64,000 nucleotides of DNA from Psychroflexus tropicus DSM 15496 (GTDB taxonomy: Bacteria > Bacteroidota > Bacteroidia > Flavobacteriales > Flavobacteriaceae), in contig NZ_KB905345.1 of the NCBI RefSeq assembly GCF_000378765.1, positions 186,001 to 250,000 on the forward strand, written 5' to 3'. The notes beneath the pieces were generated by a model. It was not told where the DNA came from, made no database searches, and was given only the letters and a program-made list of their open reading frames with translations. The translations under genes were made by a program, and so were the position numbers. This document shows positions 9,248 through 18,942 of this stretch, in pieces (position 1 is the first letter of the stretch; the number at the start of each line of letters is the position of its first letter).

Positions 9248-11311
9248 TTAGAACATATACTGTAAGCCTACACTGCCAAAGTAATTTCTGGGTTCGCCCG
9301 GGTAGAAATACCTGGGTTCACTTCCACCAAAACCAACTGCGTTGGTGACAATGCTGGAAGAATACTTTTCATTAAAAAGATTATTAACGCCAAAATTAAA
9401 CCGAGCCGTAATAGCATTAAAAAGGGACAATCTATATTCTGCTTTCAAGTTGGAAAAGGCATAAGATTCTGCATAAACTGAATTAGAATCATTGACTGGT
9501 ATTTCTGAAACGGCATTGGTCTGGAAGTAAAAGAAAAAATGAGTTCCTACTTGTGAGTCTACCCCAAAGCTGAACTGTTCCGAAGGAACACCAGTCAGTT
9601 GATTCCCATCGTAAGAAGTTCCTTGATCTGTGAACTCATCAAACTCATAAAAGTTAAAGCTCCCATTGAAATAGGGCTGCATAGTAAGCCAGGACTGAAT
9701 GTTTAGATTAGATTTAACGGAAAACTCAATTCCTGGATGAGAGGTTGAGCCTGCATTGATACCTACGAATTGATCTTCTGCTACTCTTCTCGCTACAAGT
9801 AAGTTTTGAACATCCATGTAATAGGCATTTACTTCTGTAAGCAGCTGATCTTTAAACCATTTAGCTTTATAGCCTAACTCATAATTCCAACCTACTTCTG
9901 GTTGAAGCCTGGTATTGAAAGTTCCATCTTCTGTAAGACTTTGCTCTACTGTAGGAACAGAAAACCCTCTGCTGATAGAAGCAGTTAGCTTTTGATTTTC
10001 TTTTAAGTTATAAGTTCCAACAAGATTCGGCAGCCATACCTGGTCGTAATCGTACTCCCCTGTTTGAGAATTCTCTGGGGTGGAAAATAAGTCTTCAATA
10101 TCATAAAAGGTTTTATTGGTCGCCAAACCGAATTTTACATCCAAACGATTAGACAAAGGCATATCTAGGGTTACAAAGCCTTCAATATACTGTCTAACTT
10201 GAGAAAGGTTTGAAAATAAATCACCTTGCAATGCTCCTCTTCCTTCATTTTGCTGATAGAGATTATCAAAAGTAGAGACATCGAAATCATCTCTTAAAAA
10301 CTCACCACCTAAGGTCAAATTGGATAACCTACCAAAAAGATTAAATTCAATTTCGGAAGTATGTCTTAGCCCTACACCAGTGTTTTTTTCATCTAGTATA
10401 TCAAAAGGTCTGGGCTCATACGCATCTCTAATATTTGTAAATACGGAAGTGTTTTGAGTAATAGAAGAACTAAGCTGTGTAGAAAAATTCAATCCAAATA
10501 TTCCTCTGGTGTAAGATTCGTATCCCCTAGCCTGTCCCCAAGTAAAGGCAGCCTGTGTGGGATCTTCTTCCAAATCTGTCCTGCTTAGGGAACTCGGGAT
10601 AAAACCCTTAAGCTGAACAACCTGCCCTACTAATTGAAGCTTGGAAGCTTCAGAAATTTGCCACTCTGAATTTAGAAAATAGGATTCTCGCTGGTAGTTA
10701 CTATTGTCTCTAAATCCACCAGAACTCAGGTTATTATAAGTAAGGTTTACTTTTTTATTCCCTTCAGATACATTTAGACTAAAATTTTGCTTGAGTAGAG
10801 CGTAGCTACCGAAGAGAATTTCAGAATTTGCATAAGTATGATCTTCTAGAACAGAATTAAGCTGAATCACACCACCTAATCCTGCTCCATACTTGGTCGC
10901 TTGAGGCCCTTTGATCACCTTAACACCAGAAAGCGTCGTTAAATCAATATCATGTAAGATTGAAGTACCATTAGCTGTGCTCAGCGGGATATTATTGAGG
11001 TAAAGTTTAAGTCTGTTAGTTTCAAATTGAGCCCTGGCACCAATTCCACGAATATTGATTTTGGTCGTATTTACACCGCCTTGCTGCATGTATACACCTG
11101 GTATTTTATTTAAAATTGGGGTGATAGTAGTTTGATTAGACTGCAGAAGTTCTTCTCGTTCGAGGAGAGAAATATTAGAAGCAGATTGATAAGACTTTTC
11201 AATATCCAAAGAGGTTTTCAATCTAATTTCTTCCAGATTGGTAGTATCGGATTGGGCTTGTGTGAAAAAAATTCCAGAAATAAAAAAGATAATGATGCTA
11301 AACTGTTTCAA
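9248..11311 (-). CDS. TonB-dependent outer-membrane receptor
   Basis: 687 residues. Signal peptide (MKQFSIIIFFISGIFFTQAQ), then a plug domain (about 45-155) with ILNKIPGVYMQQGG, INIRGIG and VKVIKGPQATKYGAGLGGVIQL, then a 22-strand-type barrel ending in ...YFGSVGLQYMF with a terminal aromatic. It has no N-terminal carboxypeptidase-like (SusC) domain, so it is closer to siderophore or metal-complex receptors than to glycan importers; the ligand cannot be told. Only a TTG start at 11311 fits: the frame has a TGA seven codons upstream and no ATG between. Divergent from the M14 lipoprotein gene with a 63-base spacer that holds a -7 element for this gene. Confidence 0.92.
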   Translation of the reverse strand: MKQFSIIIFFISGIFFTQAQSDTTNLEEIRLKTSLDIEKSYQSASNISLLEREELLQSNQTTITPILNKIPGVYMQQGGVNTTKINIRGIGARAQFETNRLKLYLNNIPLSTANGTSILHDIDLTTLSGVKVIKGPQATKYGAGLGGVIQLNSVLEDHTYANSEILFGSYALLKQNFSLNVSEGNKKVNLTYNNLSSGGFRDNSNYQRESYFLNSEWQISEASKLQLVGQVVQLKGFIPSSLSRTDLEEDPTQAAFTWGQARGYESYTRGIFGLNFSTQLSSSITQNTSVFTNIRDAYEPRPFDILDEKNTGVGLRHTSEIEFNLFGRLSNLTLGGEFLRDDFDVSTFDNLYQQNEGRGALQGDLFSNLSQVRQYIEGFVTLDMPLSNRLDVKFGLATNKTFYDIEDLFSTPENSQTGEYDYDQVWLPNLVGTYNLKENQKLTASISRGFSVPTVEQSLTEDGTFNTRLQPEVGWNYELGYKAKWFKDQLLTEVNAYYMDVQNLLVARRVAEDQFVGINAGSTSHPGIEFSVKSNLNIQSWLTMQPYFNGSFNFYEFDEFTDQGTSYDGNQLTGVPSEQFSFGVDSQVGTHFFFYFQTNAVSEIPVNDSNSVYAESYAFSNLKAEYRLSLFNAITARFNFGVNNLFNEKYSSSIVTNAVGFGGSEPRYFYPGEPRNYFGSVGLQYMF

Positions 11312-11330
11312 GTGCTTAATTTTAGGATTT

Positions 11331-11338
11331 CAAATGTA
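11331..11338 (-). promoter_or_regulatory. -7 promoter element for the TonB receptor gene
   Basis: On the minus strand the bases read TACATTTG, a full match to TAnnTTTG, about 19 bases before the TTG start at 11311. No clear -33 element. Confidence 0.45.
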
Positions 11339-11374
11339 GTTGAATAAATAAACAATCATTTTAAAAAAATACTA

Positions 11375-13117
11375 ATGTCTAGATGCCTCAGTTTTTCTTT
11401 AATTATCCTGTTGATAGTAGCCTGCGAATCATCATCTTCAAAAAAATCAATTGATGAAGACTCTGAGTTGACATCAATTGCTTTTGAAAGAAGTAAAGGC
11501 GACTCTACCTCTACTTATCAAGAGGTTATTTTGTTTTATAAGCAATTATCTGACATGGATGAGAGGGTCAGCATCGAAGAAATTTATGAGACCGATAGCG
11601 GTGAGCCATTGCATCTGGTTACGTTTACACCTACCGAATTAGTGGAAAACCCGTTGAAATTAATGATCAATAATGGAATTCACCCAGGAGAATCTGATGG
11701 GATTGATGCTACTATGTTGCTATTCAAAGACTTGTACAAAAATGATTGGACACTTCCTGAAGGAGTACAACTTTTTACCATTCCAGTTTATAACGTCGGT
11801 GGAGCCCTCAATAGAAATTCTAATTCTAGGACCAATCAAAATGGTCCCGCAGCTTACGGCTTTAGAGGAAACGCCAGAAATTATGATCTAAATCGTGACT
11901 TCATTAAGTCTGATACTAAAAATAGTAAATCATTTTTTAGTATTTTTCATCAGGTTCAACCTGATGTTTTTGTGGATACACACGTGAGTAACGGCGCCGA
12001 CTACCAATACACCTTAACTCACCTTTTTACACAATATAATAAATTGGGAGGGCCTCTTGGCAAACATTTAGAAAACAAATTTATTCCTTCAGTTGAAGAA
12101 AATTTGTTAAGTAAAGGCTGGCCCATTACACCCTATGTGAATGTTTTTAATGAAAGTCCTGAAAAAGGCTTTACCCAGTTTAATGATTCTCCCAGATATT
12201 CTTCTGGCTACACTAGCTTATGGAATACACTTGGTTTAATGATAGAAACCCACATGCTAAAACCCTATCCTAAACGTGTTGAAGGTACTTTTGAGATGCT
12301 TAAAACCCTGATTGACGTATCATCTCAACAAAAAGGTGAAATACAAAAAACAAGAAGAGCATCTTTTAATATGTTTTCTGACGCAGAGCACTACCCACTT
12401 AATTTTAAAGTAGATTCATCAACCTACAAGCAGATGAATTTTTTAGGCTATAAACTCGAAAACATGACAAGTGAAATCACTGGACTACCAAGAATCAAAT
12501 TCAATCGTGACCAAACCTATGAAAGGCCAACTCAATATTACAATACTTTTTCTGCCTCAGATTCTGTAAGAATAGCTAAAGGCTATATCATACCTCAACA
12601 ATGGACCAATGTTATTGAACTTTTGAAGTGGAATAATATTAGTTATGAGCGTTTTGCAGAAGATACTGTTATGCAGGTCGAACAATATAAAATTGAAGGT
12701 TTTAAAACAAGAAGTTCTGCTTATGAAGGCCATTATCTCCATTCTAACACTAAAGTAAGTGCTAAAACCTTAGACAAAACAGTAAGACAGGGAGACGTCT
12801 TTGTAGAGGTGGACCAACCAGGTATGCGTTATATCATCGAGACTTTAGAGCCCATAGCAGTAGACTCATTTTTCAATTGGAACTTTTTTGATAGCATTCT
12901 TCAGCAAAAAGAAGGTTTTTCGCCTTACGTGTTTGAGGATTTAGCTTTAGAAATTTTAAAAAATGATGATGCCCTTAAATTAAGATTTGAAGAAAAGAAG
13001 AAAAAAGATACTGATTTTGCAAACAATTGGTATGCACAATTAGATTGGATTCATAAGCAATCTAAGTATTATGAATATGCACACTTAACCTATCCTATCG
13101 TTAGGGTGCTGAACTAG
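11375..13117 (+). CDS. M14-family zinc carboxypeptidase, lipoprotein
   Basis: 580 residues. The signal peptide ends in a lipobox-like LLIVACESS with Cys 17, so an outer- or inner-membrane lipoprotein is expected. M14 zinc-site motifs are present: NGIHPGESDG (HxxE), RNYDLNRDF (substrate-binding Asn-Arg type segment) and VDTHVSNGAD (third ligand His), with a later MIETHML that could supply the catalytic Glu. Followed by a beta-rich C-terminal part. Likely a cell-envelope peptidase. Its 3' end overlaps the convergent Nudix gene by 33 bases. Unlike the second M14 gene in this window it has no GATase-like tail. Confidence 0.87.
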   Translation: MSRCLSFSLIILLIVACESSSSKKSIDEDSELTSIAFERSKGDSTSTYQEVILFYKQLSDMDERVSIEEIYETDSGEPLHLVTFTPTELVENPLKLMINNGIHPGESDGIDATMLLFKDLYKNDWTLPEGVQLFTIPVYNVGGALNRNSNSRTNQNGPAAYGFRGNARNYDLNRDFIKSDTKNSKSFFSIFHQVQPDVFVDTHVSNGADYQYTLTHLFTQYNKLGGPLGKHLENKFIPSVEENLLSKGWPITPYVNVFNESPEKGFTQFNDSPRYSSGYTSLWNTLGLMIETHMLKPYPKRVEGTFEMLKTLIDVSSQQKGEIQKTRRASFNMFSDAEHYPLNFKVDSSTYKQMNFLGYKLENMTSEITGLPRIKFNRDQTYERPTQYYNTFSASDSVRIAKGYIIPQQWTNVIELLKWNNISYERFAEDTVMQVEQYKIEGFKTRSSAYEGHYLHSNTKVSAKTLDKTVRQGDVFVEVDQPGMRYIIETLEPIAVDSFFNWNFFDSILQQKEGFSPYVFEDLALEILKNDDALKLRFEEKKKKDTDFANNWYAQLDWIHKQSKYYEYAHLTYPIVRVLN

Positions 13118-13708
13118 GTATTCTTGAGGGAAAAGTAATTTGATGTTGGCATAAGACTTTTTGAGGGCTTTTTGAGTTTGTTCAAAATTTTTCCATTTGG
13201 CTTTTTTGATACCCTCTGAAGTTTCGGGAATAAGCTTCCCATCAAAACTTGTTTTCATTTCATACCAATGTGTCTCTTTCAGTTTATACTTATCATTCCT
13301 ATTGATAATATGGTAAGTGATTTGTAAAAAAGAATGAATCTCTAAACCTTCCACGTGAGTCTCTTCTTCAACTTCCCTTAAAGCCGTCTCTTCCATGCTT
13401 TCTCCCTTTTCCATCTTGCCTTTAGGTAGGTCCCATTTTTTATTTCTATAAATAAAAAGTATTTCGTTTTTGGGGTTTAGGACCAAACCACCTCCTGCTT
13501 TCACAACCTTTAATTGCTTTTTTAGATGCTTAAGAAGTTTTCTTTCTTTCTTGTGATAAAGGTTTAAATATAAGAGCTCGCCGGCTTCAATCTGCTTGAT
13601 TAGTCTTTTGATTTTTGCCTTTTTTATTGGGATATTTGTGTAATTAGAACCAATATTTTTCTGAGTAGACAATATAATTGGCACATCATTCACGAAAACT
13701 TTATACAT
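13085..13708 (-). CDS. Nudix hydrolase domain protein
   Basis: 207 residues. The Nudix box is present as GKMEKGESMEETALREVEEE, giving Gx5Ex7REUxEE, at about residues 103-125 of the protein; the usual Gly after EEx is replaced by His. Hydrolyses a nucleoside diphosphate linked to some other group; the substrate is unknown. The N-terminal 70 residues are a separate small domain typical of this flavobacterial subgroup. I place the start at ATG 13708 (MYKVFVNDVP), since the family begins there; an ATG three codons earlier (13717) would overlap pyrE's start. Head-to-head with pyrE and tail-to-tail overlapping the M14 gene by 33 bases. Confidence 0.87.
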   Translation of the reverse strand: MYKVFVNDVPIILSTQKNIGSNYTNIPIKKAKIKRLIKQIEAGELLYLNLYHKKERKLLKHLKKQLKVVKAGGGLVLNPKNEILFIYRNKKWDLPKGKMEKGESMEETALREVEEETHVEGLEIHSFLQITYHIINRNDKYKLKETHWYEMKTSFDGKLIPETSEGIKKAKWKNFEQTQKALKKSYANIKLLFPQEYLVQHPNDRIG

Positions 13709-13711
13709 TTG
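13704..13711 (+). promoter_or_regulatory. -7 promoter element for pyrE
   Basis: TACATTTG matches TAnnTTTG and ends 4 bases before the pyrE ATG, so the mRNA would be nearly leaderless. A TTG at 13678-13680 gives a spacing of 23. The element overlaps the first codons of the divergent Nudix gene. Confidence 0.5.
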
Positions 13712-13715
13712 CGAC

Positions 13716-14360
13716 ATGATTTTAAACGAAAATACAGCTCACAAAACAGCCGAACTTCTCCTGCAAATTAACGCAATTAAATTGAATGCACAAGAACCAT
13801 TCACTTGGGCAAGTGGCATGAAATCTCCTATCTACTGCGATAATAGAATCGTATTATCCTATCCCCCAATTCGAAATTATATTGTTGCAGAATTAGCAAA
13901 ACCAATAGAAACTCTTTTTGGCAAGCCAGACGTCATTGCTGGAGTAGCCACAGGAGCTATCGGAATAGGGTCTATAATTGCAGATTATCTAGGTCTCCCA
14001 TTTGTCTATGTAAGACCAGAACCTAAAAAACATGGCAGAAAAAATCAAATAGAAGGAAAATTAGATGCGCATGCTAATGTAGTGGTTATAGAAGATCTTA
14101 TTAGCACTGGAAAAAGTAGTTTTAATGCTGTAAAAGCCTTAAAAGAAGAAGGACAAGCCAACATAAAAGGAATGATGGCTATTTTTACCTACGGCTTTAA
14201 AGAATCTGAGGAAGCTTTTAAGAAAGAACACTTAGATGTCTACACTCTAGGCAATTATGATATTCTTTTAGAAGAGGCCTATAGAACCAATTATTTAAAT
14301 AAAGACGAATTAAAATTATTAAAAACCTGGAGGAAAGATCCTGCCAACTGGAATATATAA
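13716..14360 (+). CDS. pyrE: Orotate phosphoribosyltransferase
   Basis: 214 residues. Forms orotidine monophosphate from orotate and PRPP in pyrimidine synthesis. Type I phosphoribosyltransferase features: FTWASGMKSPIYCDNR for orotate binding, VRPEPKKHGRKNQIEG (flexible loop Lys-x-His-Gly) and the PRPP motif VVVIEDLISTGKSS. The SRPBCC gene starts 3 bases after its stop, a pairing I recall as common in flavobacteria. Starts within the CATG shared with the Nudix upstream ATG. Confidence 0.96.
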   Translation: MILNENTAHKTAELLLQINAIKLNAQEPFTWASGMKSPIYCDNRIVLSYPPIRNYIVAELAKPIETLFGKPDVIAGVATGAIGIGSIIADYLGLPFVYVRPEPKKHGRKNQIEGKLDAHANVVVIEDLISTGKSSFNAVKALKEEGQANIKGMMAIFTYGFKESEEAFKKEHLDVYTLGNYDILLEEAYRTNYLNKDELKLLKTWRKDPANWNI

Positions 14361-14363
14361 ACG

Positions 14364-14756
14364 ATGCACATAGAAAGCGATAAAAAAACAGTCAATAAAA
14401 GTCAAGAGGAAACCTTTGAATTTCTAAAGAATGTAGAAAATTTTGAAAAATTGATGCCAGAAAGCATTGAAAAGTTTGAGATGCTCAACGAGCAAAGCTT
14501 TCTTTTTCAACTTAAAGGGATGCCCACTATCAAATTAAAATTAGAAAAAACAGAGCCTCATCATTTAGTCATCTTGGCAGCTGCTAGTGATAAGTTACCT
14601 TTCACTCTTAAAGGAGTTATAGAGCCTATTGATGACACAAGCTCTCAGGTTCAACTTATTTTCGAAGGAGAGTTTAATAGCATGATGGCGATGATGATTA
14701 AGAATCCAATTAAAAAATTCATTACGACATTGAGCGAAAACTTACAAACGATCTAA
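14364..14756 (+). CDS. SRPBCC (START-like) family protein
   Basis: 130 residues. Pattern of the helix-grip fold: an early VNKSQEETFEFLKNVENFEKLMP, where a long helix follows the first strand, five to six strands, and a long C-terminal helix (PIKKFITTLSENLQ). This fold makes a hydrophobic pocket for lipids or other small apolar ligands; no ligand or enzymatic role can be inferred. Three bases after pyrE, so co-transcribed, and followed by a terminator. Confidence 0.8.
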   Translation: MHIESDKKTVNKSQEETFEFLKNVENFEKLMPESIEKFEMLNEQSFLFQLKGMPTIKLKLEKTEPHHLVILAAASDKLPFTLKGVIEPIDDTSSQVQLIFEGEFNSMMAMMIKNPIKKFITTLSENLQTI

Positions 14757-14785
14757 TTTTAGGAAGACAATTTTAAATTCTACAC

Positions 14786-14816
14786 AAAGCAATTAATTAA
14801 TTTTAATTGCTTTTTT
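14786..14816 (+). terminator. Rho-independent terminator after pyrE and the SRPBCC gene
   Basis: Stem AAAGCAATTAA paired with TTAATTGCTTT (11 bp, 6-base loop), followed by a run of six T. The stem is AT-rich, so of moderate strength. Confidence 0.75.
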
Positions 14817-14867
14817 ATTTATTGCTCAAATTACATTAAAATCTTAAATTTATATAAAAATAGTTTG

Positions 14868-17800
14868 ATGGAACAGGAAAGGCTTAAAGCGCTTTATAGT
14901 TATAAGATTATTGACACCAAAAACGATAAGAGTTTCGATAGGTTAGCAGAAATTGCTGCCACAATTTGTGATTGTTCTTTTGCACATATAAGTTTTGTAG
15001 ATAAAGACAGGCTTTGGCTAAAATCCAGTTATAATGTGGAAGGTAAGGTCTATCCCAGAAAGGACACCTTTTGTAATTTAACGATAGAACAGCCTGAAGA
15101 AACCACTGTCATTCCAAACGTTGATAAATCAACAAGTAAAAAAATTAAATACCTAGCCTCCAAAAATCCTTCCGTCAAGTTTTACGCTGGACAATCTATC
15201 ATAGATGAAAATGGTTATGCTATCGGGACTATATGTGTATACGATAGCAAACCAAAACAGCTAGACGATAAGCAAAAAAGGGTTCTTAAAGACCTGTCGC
15301 TTGAAGCAATGGAAAAAATAGTCTCTCATAAAGAACACTTAGAGTTAAATGAACTCAACGAAAGTATTGCTGATGGTAAGAGCCGCTTCCAAACTTTGCT
15401 CAACAATACAGGAGACATGGTATTTCTTATGGATGAAAAGTTGACGTTTATCGAGTTTTATGGAAAAGAAGAGAATTTATTATTAGAAAGAGCAAATTTT
15501 ATAGGCAAAACTATAAGAGAAATCGATTTATCATCTAAGCTGATTCACCAAATTGAGCTTGCTGTTAAAGCTAGTAAACTCTATCATTCTAGTATTCCTG
15601 TTGAATATGACATTATTAGAAATGGCGTACAAAAATGGTTCAGCATGAACGTAACTGTCATTCAAAGGGAAAATTCAGAATCGGAAATTCTCTGCGTGAT
15701 TCGAGAAAATACAGACCGGAAAAACACGGAAAAAAAACTCAAACTCATCAATAATCTTTTTGGCGAAGCGGAAAGCCTTGCAAGAGTTGGAGGTTGGCGT
15801 TATGATGTCCTCAAAAAGGAATTGTTTTGGACACCTATTTTAAAAGAAATTGCTGAAATTGAAAGTCATGTTCAACCGAGCATCGAAGAAGCTAAATTGT
15901 TTTTTAAAGAAGGAAAAAGTTTGGAACGAATCACAGAAAAGGTGATCGATTCCATAATGAAAAAAACCTCTTATACTGGAGAGTTTGAAGTGGTCACTGC
16001 TAAAAATAAGCCTATTTGGGCTTTGGTTAATATAAAACCTGAAATTGTAGATGGAGAATGTGTTGGAATTTACGGGTCTTTTCAAGATATCACTGAAGTT
16101 AAAAAGACGAAAGAGAAACTCAAGCAAGAGCGAAGTAGACTTAACAACATCATTAACGCTACCAATTTGGGCACATGGGAGTGGAACGTTCAAACTGGTG
16201 AAGCTTCATTCAATAAAAGGTTTGTAGAGATTTTAGGCCATACAACAATGGAAATTCCTTTAAATAATTCTATTGATGTTTGGAATAAAAGAACCCATCC
16301 AGGGGATTTAAAATTAAGTGATGATGCTTTAAACGAACACTTTAAAGGAAACACAGATTTTTATCAGCAGGAATTAAGACTAAAACATAAACAAGGCCAC
16401 TGGATTTGGGTGTTGGATAAGGGTAAGGTTATCTCTTGGACAGATGATGGCCAACCCGAATGGATGTTTGGAACCCATCAGGACATTTCTGAAAAGAAAA
16501 CGCTTGAAAAGAACTTAAAGCAAAACGTGCTGCAGTTTAAAAATATTTTTGAACTCTCACCAGTAGGTATTGTAATTACTGATTTTGCATCTGGTATATT
16601 TCTGGACGTCAATAAAGCCATGCAGGATATGGTTGGATATACAGAAGATGAAATTCTTGGAATGAGCATTTGGACAATTACTCCAGAAAAAAGCATTACA
16701 AAAAAAGATAGGCAGGAAATTAATAAACTGAAAAACTTATCCAAATTTGGTCCGATGGAAAAGGTTCTCAAGACTAAGTCTGGACAGATAATAACGGCCG
16801 TAATTAATGGATTAATTCATTTTGATGAAGCTGGAAGGCGCATTGTAATTGCTACACTTCAAGATATTACAGAACAGAAAAAGACAGAGCAGAAACTCCA
16901 AAACTCAAAAACTGAAGCCATTAAAGCGAGTAAGGCTAAATCAGAGTTTGTCGCCAACATGAGTCATGAAATGAGGACTCCACTAAATGGCGTGATTGGA
17001 TTTTCTGATTTGTTGATGAAAACACCGCTAAATGAAGTGCAGCATCAGTATATGCGTACTGTATTTCAATCTGCTAATATATTGTTGGATCTTATCAATG
17101 ATGTTTTAGATTTTTCAAAAATAGAGTCGGGTAAATTACAGTTAGATACGATTAAAACCAAACTTCTGGATATTGTTGAGGAAGTCTCAGATTTATCGAA
17201 GTATGAGGCACATAAAAAGGGACTAGAATTAGTGCTTATCGTTGAAGAAAATGTGCCTGATTATGTTTGGATAGACCCTGTAAGATTAAAGCAGGTTTTA
17301 ATGAATCTAATTAGCAATGCAATAAAATTCACTAAAGAAGGCTTTGTAAAGCTGAGAATTTCATTTCAAAGCAAGAGCAATAATTTGTCCAATTTGGTCT
17401 TTTCAGTCGAAGATTCGGGAATAGGAATTGCAAAAGAGAACCAAAAGAAAATTTTTAATGCATTTATACAAGAGGATACCTCGGTCACTAAAAAATATGG
17501 AGGAACTGGACTAGGCCTAGCCATCACCGACAAAATATTGAATCTAATGGGAAGTGAATTGAAGCTCAAAAGTAAATTGGGGGTTGGAAGTCATTTTTCA
17601 TTTAAAGTTGCTCTACAATCAAAATCAATTAAAAAACATCAGAGTTCACCTCTTGAAGGAGTTAAGCGAATGCTTCTCGTTTCAACCACAGTTGAACATT
17701 TTGAAACTATTCATTATCATTTAAATGCTTATGACATTACCACTGAGCATGTAAGCGACCTTAAGCATGTTGCAGATAAGATGATTAATTTTATTCCTGA

Positions 17801-18824
17801 TGTTATTATAATCGACCAGGACTGTTCTAAAGATGATTCCTGTGAAATTGTATCAAGATTAAAAACGCATTCTAAAGCTAAAGGAGTACACTTCATTTTA
17901 CTCAGCAAGTCCAGCTCTATAGAGGATATTAAGAATCCTGATGTCACTAAATATTTCGATCAAATTTTATCTAAACCAATCAAACGCAAAGACTTAATTG
18001 AAATATTGATAAAACAAAAACAAAAAAGTGAATTACAACCAAAAGTCAATAACATTAATGCTGAAGAAAAAGAGGCCAATGGGATGAAGTTTCTGGTTGC
18101 TGAAGATAATCTCATCAACATGGAGTTGATAAAATCATATTTGAAAAATATCTATAGTGATGCTATAATTTACGATGCGGAAGATGGAGTCAATGCGTTT
18201 CAATTATTTAAAACCTATTTACCAGATTTAGTATTTACAGATATCCAAATGCCCAACATGAATGGCTATGAATTAACTAAGGCCATTAGAAATCATCGTA
18301 AAGGAAAAGATATTCCAATAATAGCTATTACTGCTGGAACTGTAAAAGGAACAAAAGAAAAGTGCCTTGAGGCTGGAATGGACGATTATATTTCCAAGCC
18401 TATCTTGCAGGAAGCCATAAAAACAATTATTTCAAAACACTCAGTTAATAAAAGTAAAGAGTTAATTAAAGAACCTCTAAAAGATAAAAATGCTGCCATG
18501 TTTCAGAATTCTTTGAATAAATCTCATCTTATGGAGATGATAGGCCATAATGAAGAATTTTATAATGAACTTATCAAATTGGCAGATCAAACATTATCTG
18601 AGGCTTTAGTCGAATTGGAAACAATAAATAAAGAAGAGCATTTAAAAAAATTAGCACATAAAGTTAAAGGCACGGCTCTCAATCTTGGTGCAAACTCACT
18701 TTCAAATTTTGCTGTAAGCATTGAATCATCAAATATTTCATCAGCTAGCATATTAGAAAAGAAGAAAAAAGAGCTTGCTCAGCAAATAACCGATTTGATA
18801 AATTCCATCGCTGTTTTAGATTAA
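14868..18824 (+). CDS. Hybrid sensor histidine kinase with GAF, four PAS, two receiver domains and HPt
   Basis: 1318 residues, no signal peptide or membrane segment, so a cytosolic sensor. Order: GAF (about 10-155, with FCNLTIEQPE), four PAS/PAC units (about 165-675), HisKA with MSHEMRTPLNG (His 700), HATPase with DSGIGIAKE and GGTGLGLAI, a first receiver (about 930-1045), a second receiver with acidic pocket (VAEDNLIN) and phospho-Asp 1125 in FTDIQMPNMNG, and an HPt domain with His 1264 in LAHKVKGTALN. This allows a full His-Asp-His relay in one chain. The first receiver keeps an Asp (983) and the Lys but lacks the N-terminal acidic pair, so it is probably a pseudo-receiver. No DNA-binding output and no dedicated response regulator are next to it. 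ATG 14868 follows directly on a TTG. Confidence 0.92.
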   Translation: MEQERLKALYSYKIIDTKNDKSFDRLAEIAATICDCSFAHISFVDKDRLWLKSSYNVEGKVYPRKDTFCNLTIEQPEETTVIPNVDKSTSKKIKYLASKNPSVKFYAGQSIIDENGYAIGTICVYDSKPKQLDDKQKRVLKDLSLEAMEKIVSHKEHLELNELNESIADGKSRFQTLLNNTGDMVFLMDEKLTFIEFYGKEENLLLERANFIGKTIREIDLSSKLIHQIELAVKASKLYHSSIPVEYDIIRNGVQKWFSMNVTVIQRENSESEILCVIRENTDRKNTEKKLKLINNLFGEAESLARVGGWRYDVLKKELFWTPILKEIAEIESHVQPSIEEAKLFFKEGKSLERITEKVIDSIMKKTSYTGEFEVVTAKNKPIWALVNIKPEIVDGECVGIYGSFQDITEVKKTKEKLKQERSRLNNIINATNLGTWEWNVQTGEASFNKRFVEILGHTTMEIPLNNSIDVWNKRTHPGDLKLSDDALNEHFKGNTDFYQQELRLKHKQGHWIWVLDKGKVISWTDDGQPEWMFGTHQDISEKKTLEKNLKQNVLQFKNIFELSPVGIVITDFASGIFLDVNKAMQDMVGYTEDEILGMSIWTITPEKSITKKDRQEINKLKNLSKFGPMEKVLKTKSGQIITAVINGLIHFDEAGRRIVIATLQDITEQKKTEQKLQNSKTEAIKASKAKSEFVANMSHEMRTPLNGVIGFSDLLMKTPLNEVQHQYMRTVFQSANILLDLINDVLDFSKIESGKLQLDTIKTKLLDIVEEVSDLSKYEAHKKGLELVLIVEENVPDYVWIDPVRLKQVLMNLISNAIKFTKEGFVKLRISFQSKSNNLSNLVFSVEDSGIGIAKENQKKIFNAFIQEDTSVTKKYGGTGLGLAITDKILNLMGSELKLKSKLGVGSHFSFKVALQSKSIKKHQSSPLEGVKRMLLVSTTVEHFETIHYHLNAYDITTEHVSDLKHVADKMINFIPDVIIIDQDCSKDDSCEIVSRLKTHSKAKGVHFILLSKSSSIEDIKNPDVTKYFDQILSKPIKRKDLIEILIKQKQKSELQPKVNNINAEEKEANGMKFLVAEDNLINMELIKSYLKNIYSDAIIYDAEDGVNAFQLFKTYLPDLVFTDIQMPNMNGYELTKAIRNHRKGKDIPIIAITAGTVKGTKEKCLEAGMDDYISKPILQEAIKTIISKHSVNKSKELIKEPLKDKNAAMFQNSLNKSHLMEMIGHNEEFYNELIKLADQTLSEALVELETINKEEHLKKLAHKVKGTALNLGANSLSNFAVSIESSNISSASILEKKKKELAQQITDLINSIAVLD

Positions 18825-18896
18825 TCAATACATTTAAAGAGAACAAACTTAAACATGCATTAAAATTTGACCCTGTTCTGACAAAATTATATGAAT

Positions 18897-18930
18897 TTGT
18901 AAGGATAATACCTTCCATTAATTATGTTTG
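18897..18930 (+). promoter_or_regulatory. Promoter (-33 TTG and -7 TATGTTTG) for the sterol desaturase gene
   Basis: TTG at 18897-18899, spacing 23, then TATGTTTG at 18923-18930, a full match to TAnnTTTG, 12 bases before the ATG. Confidence 0.55.
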
Positions 18931-18942
18931 CAAAAAAAATAA

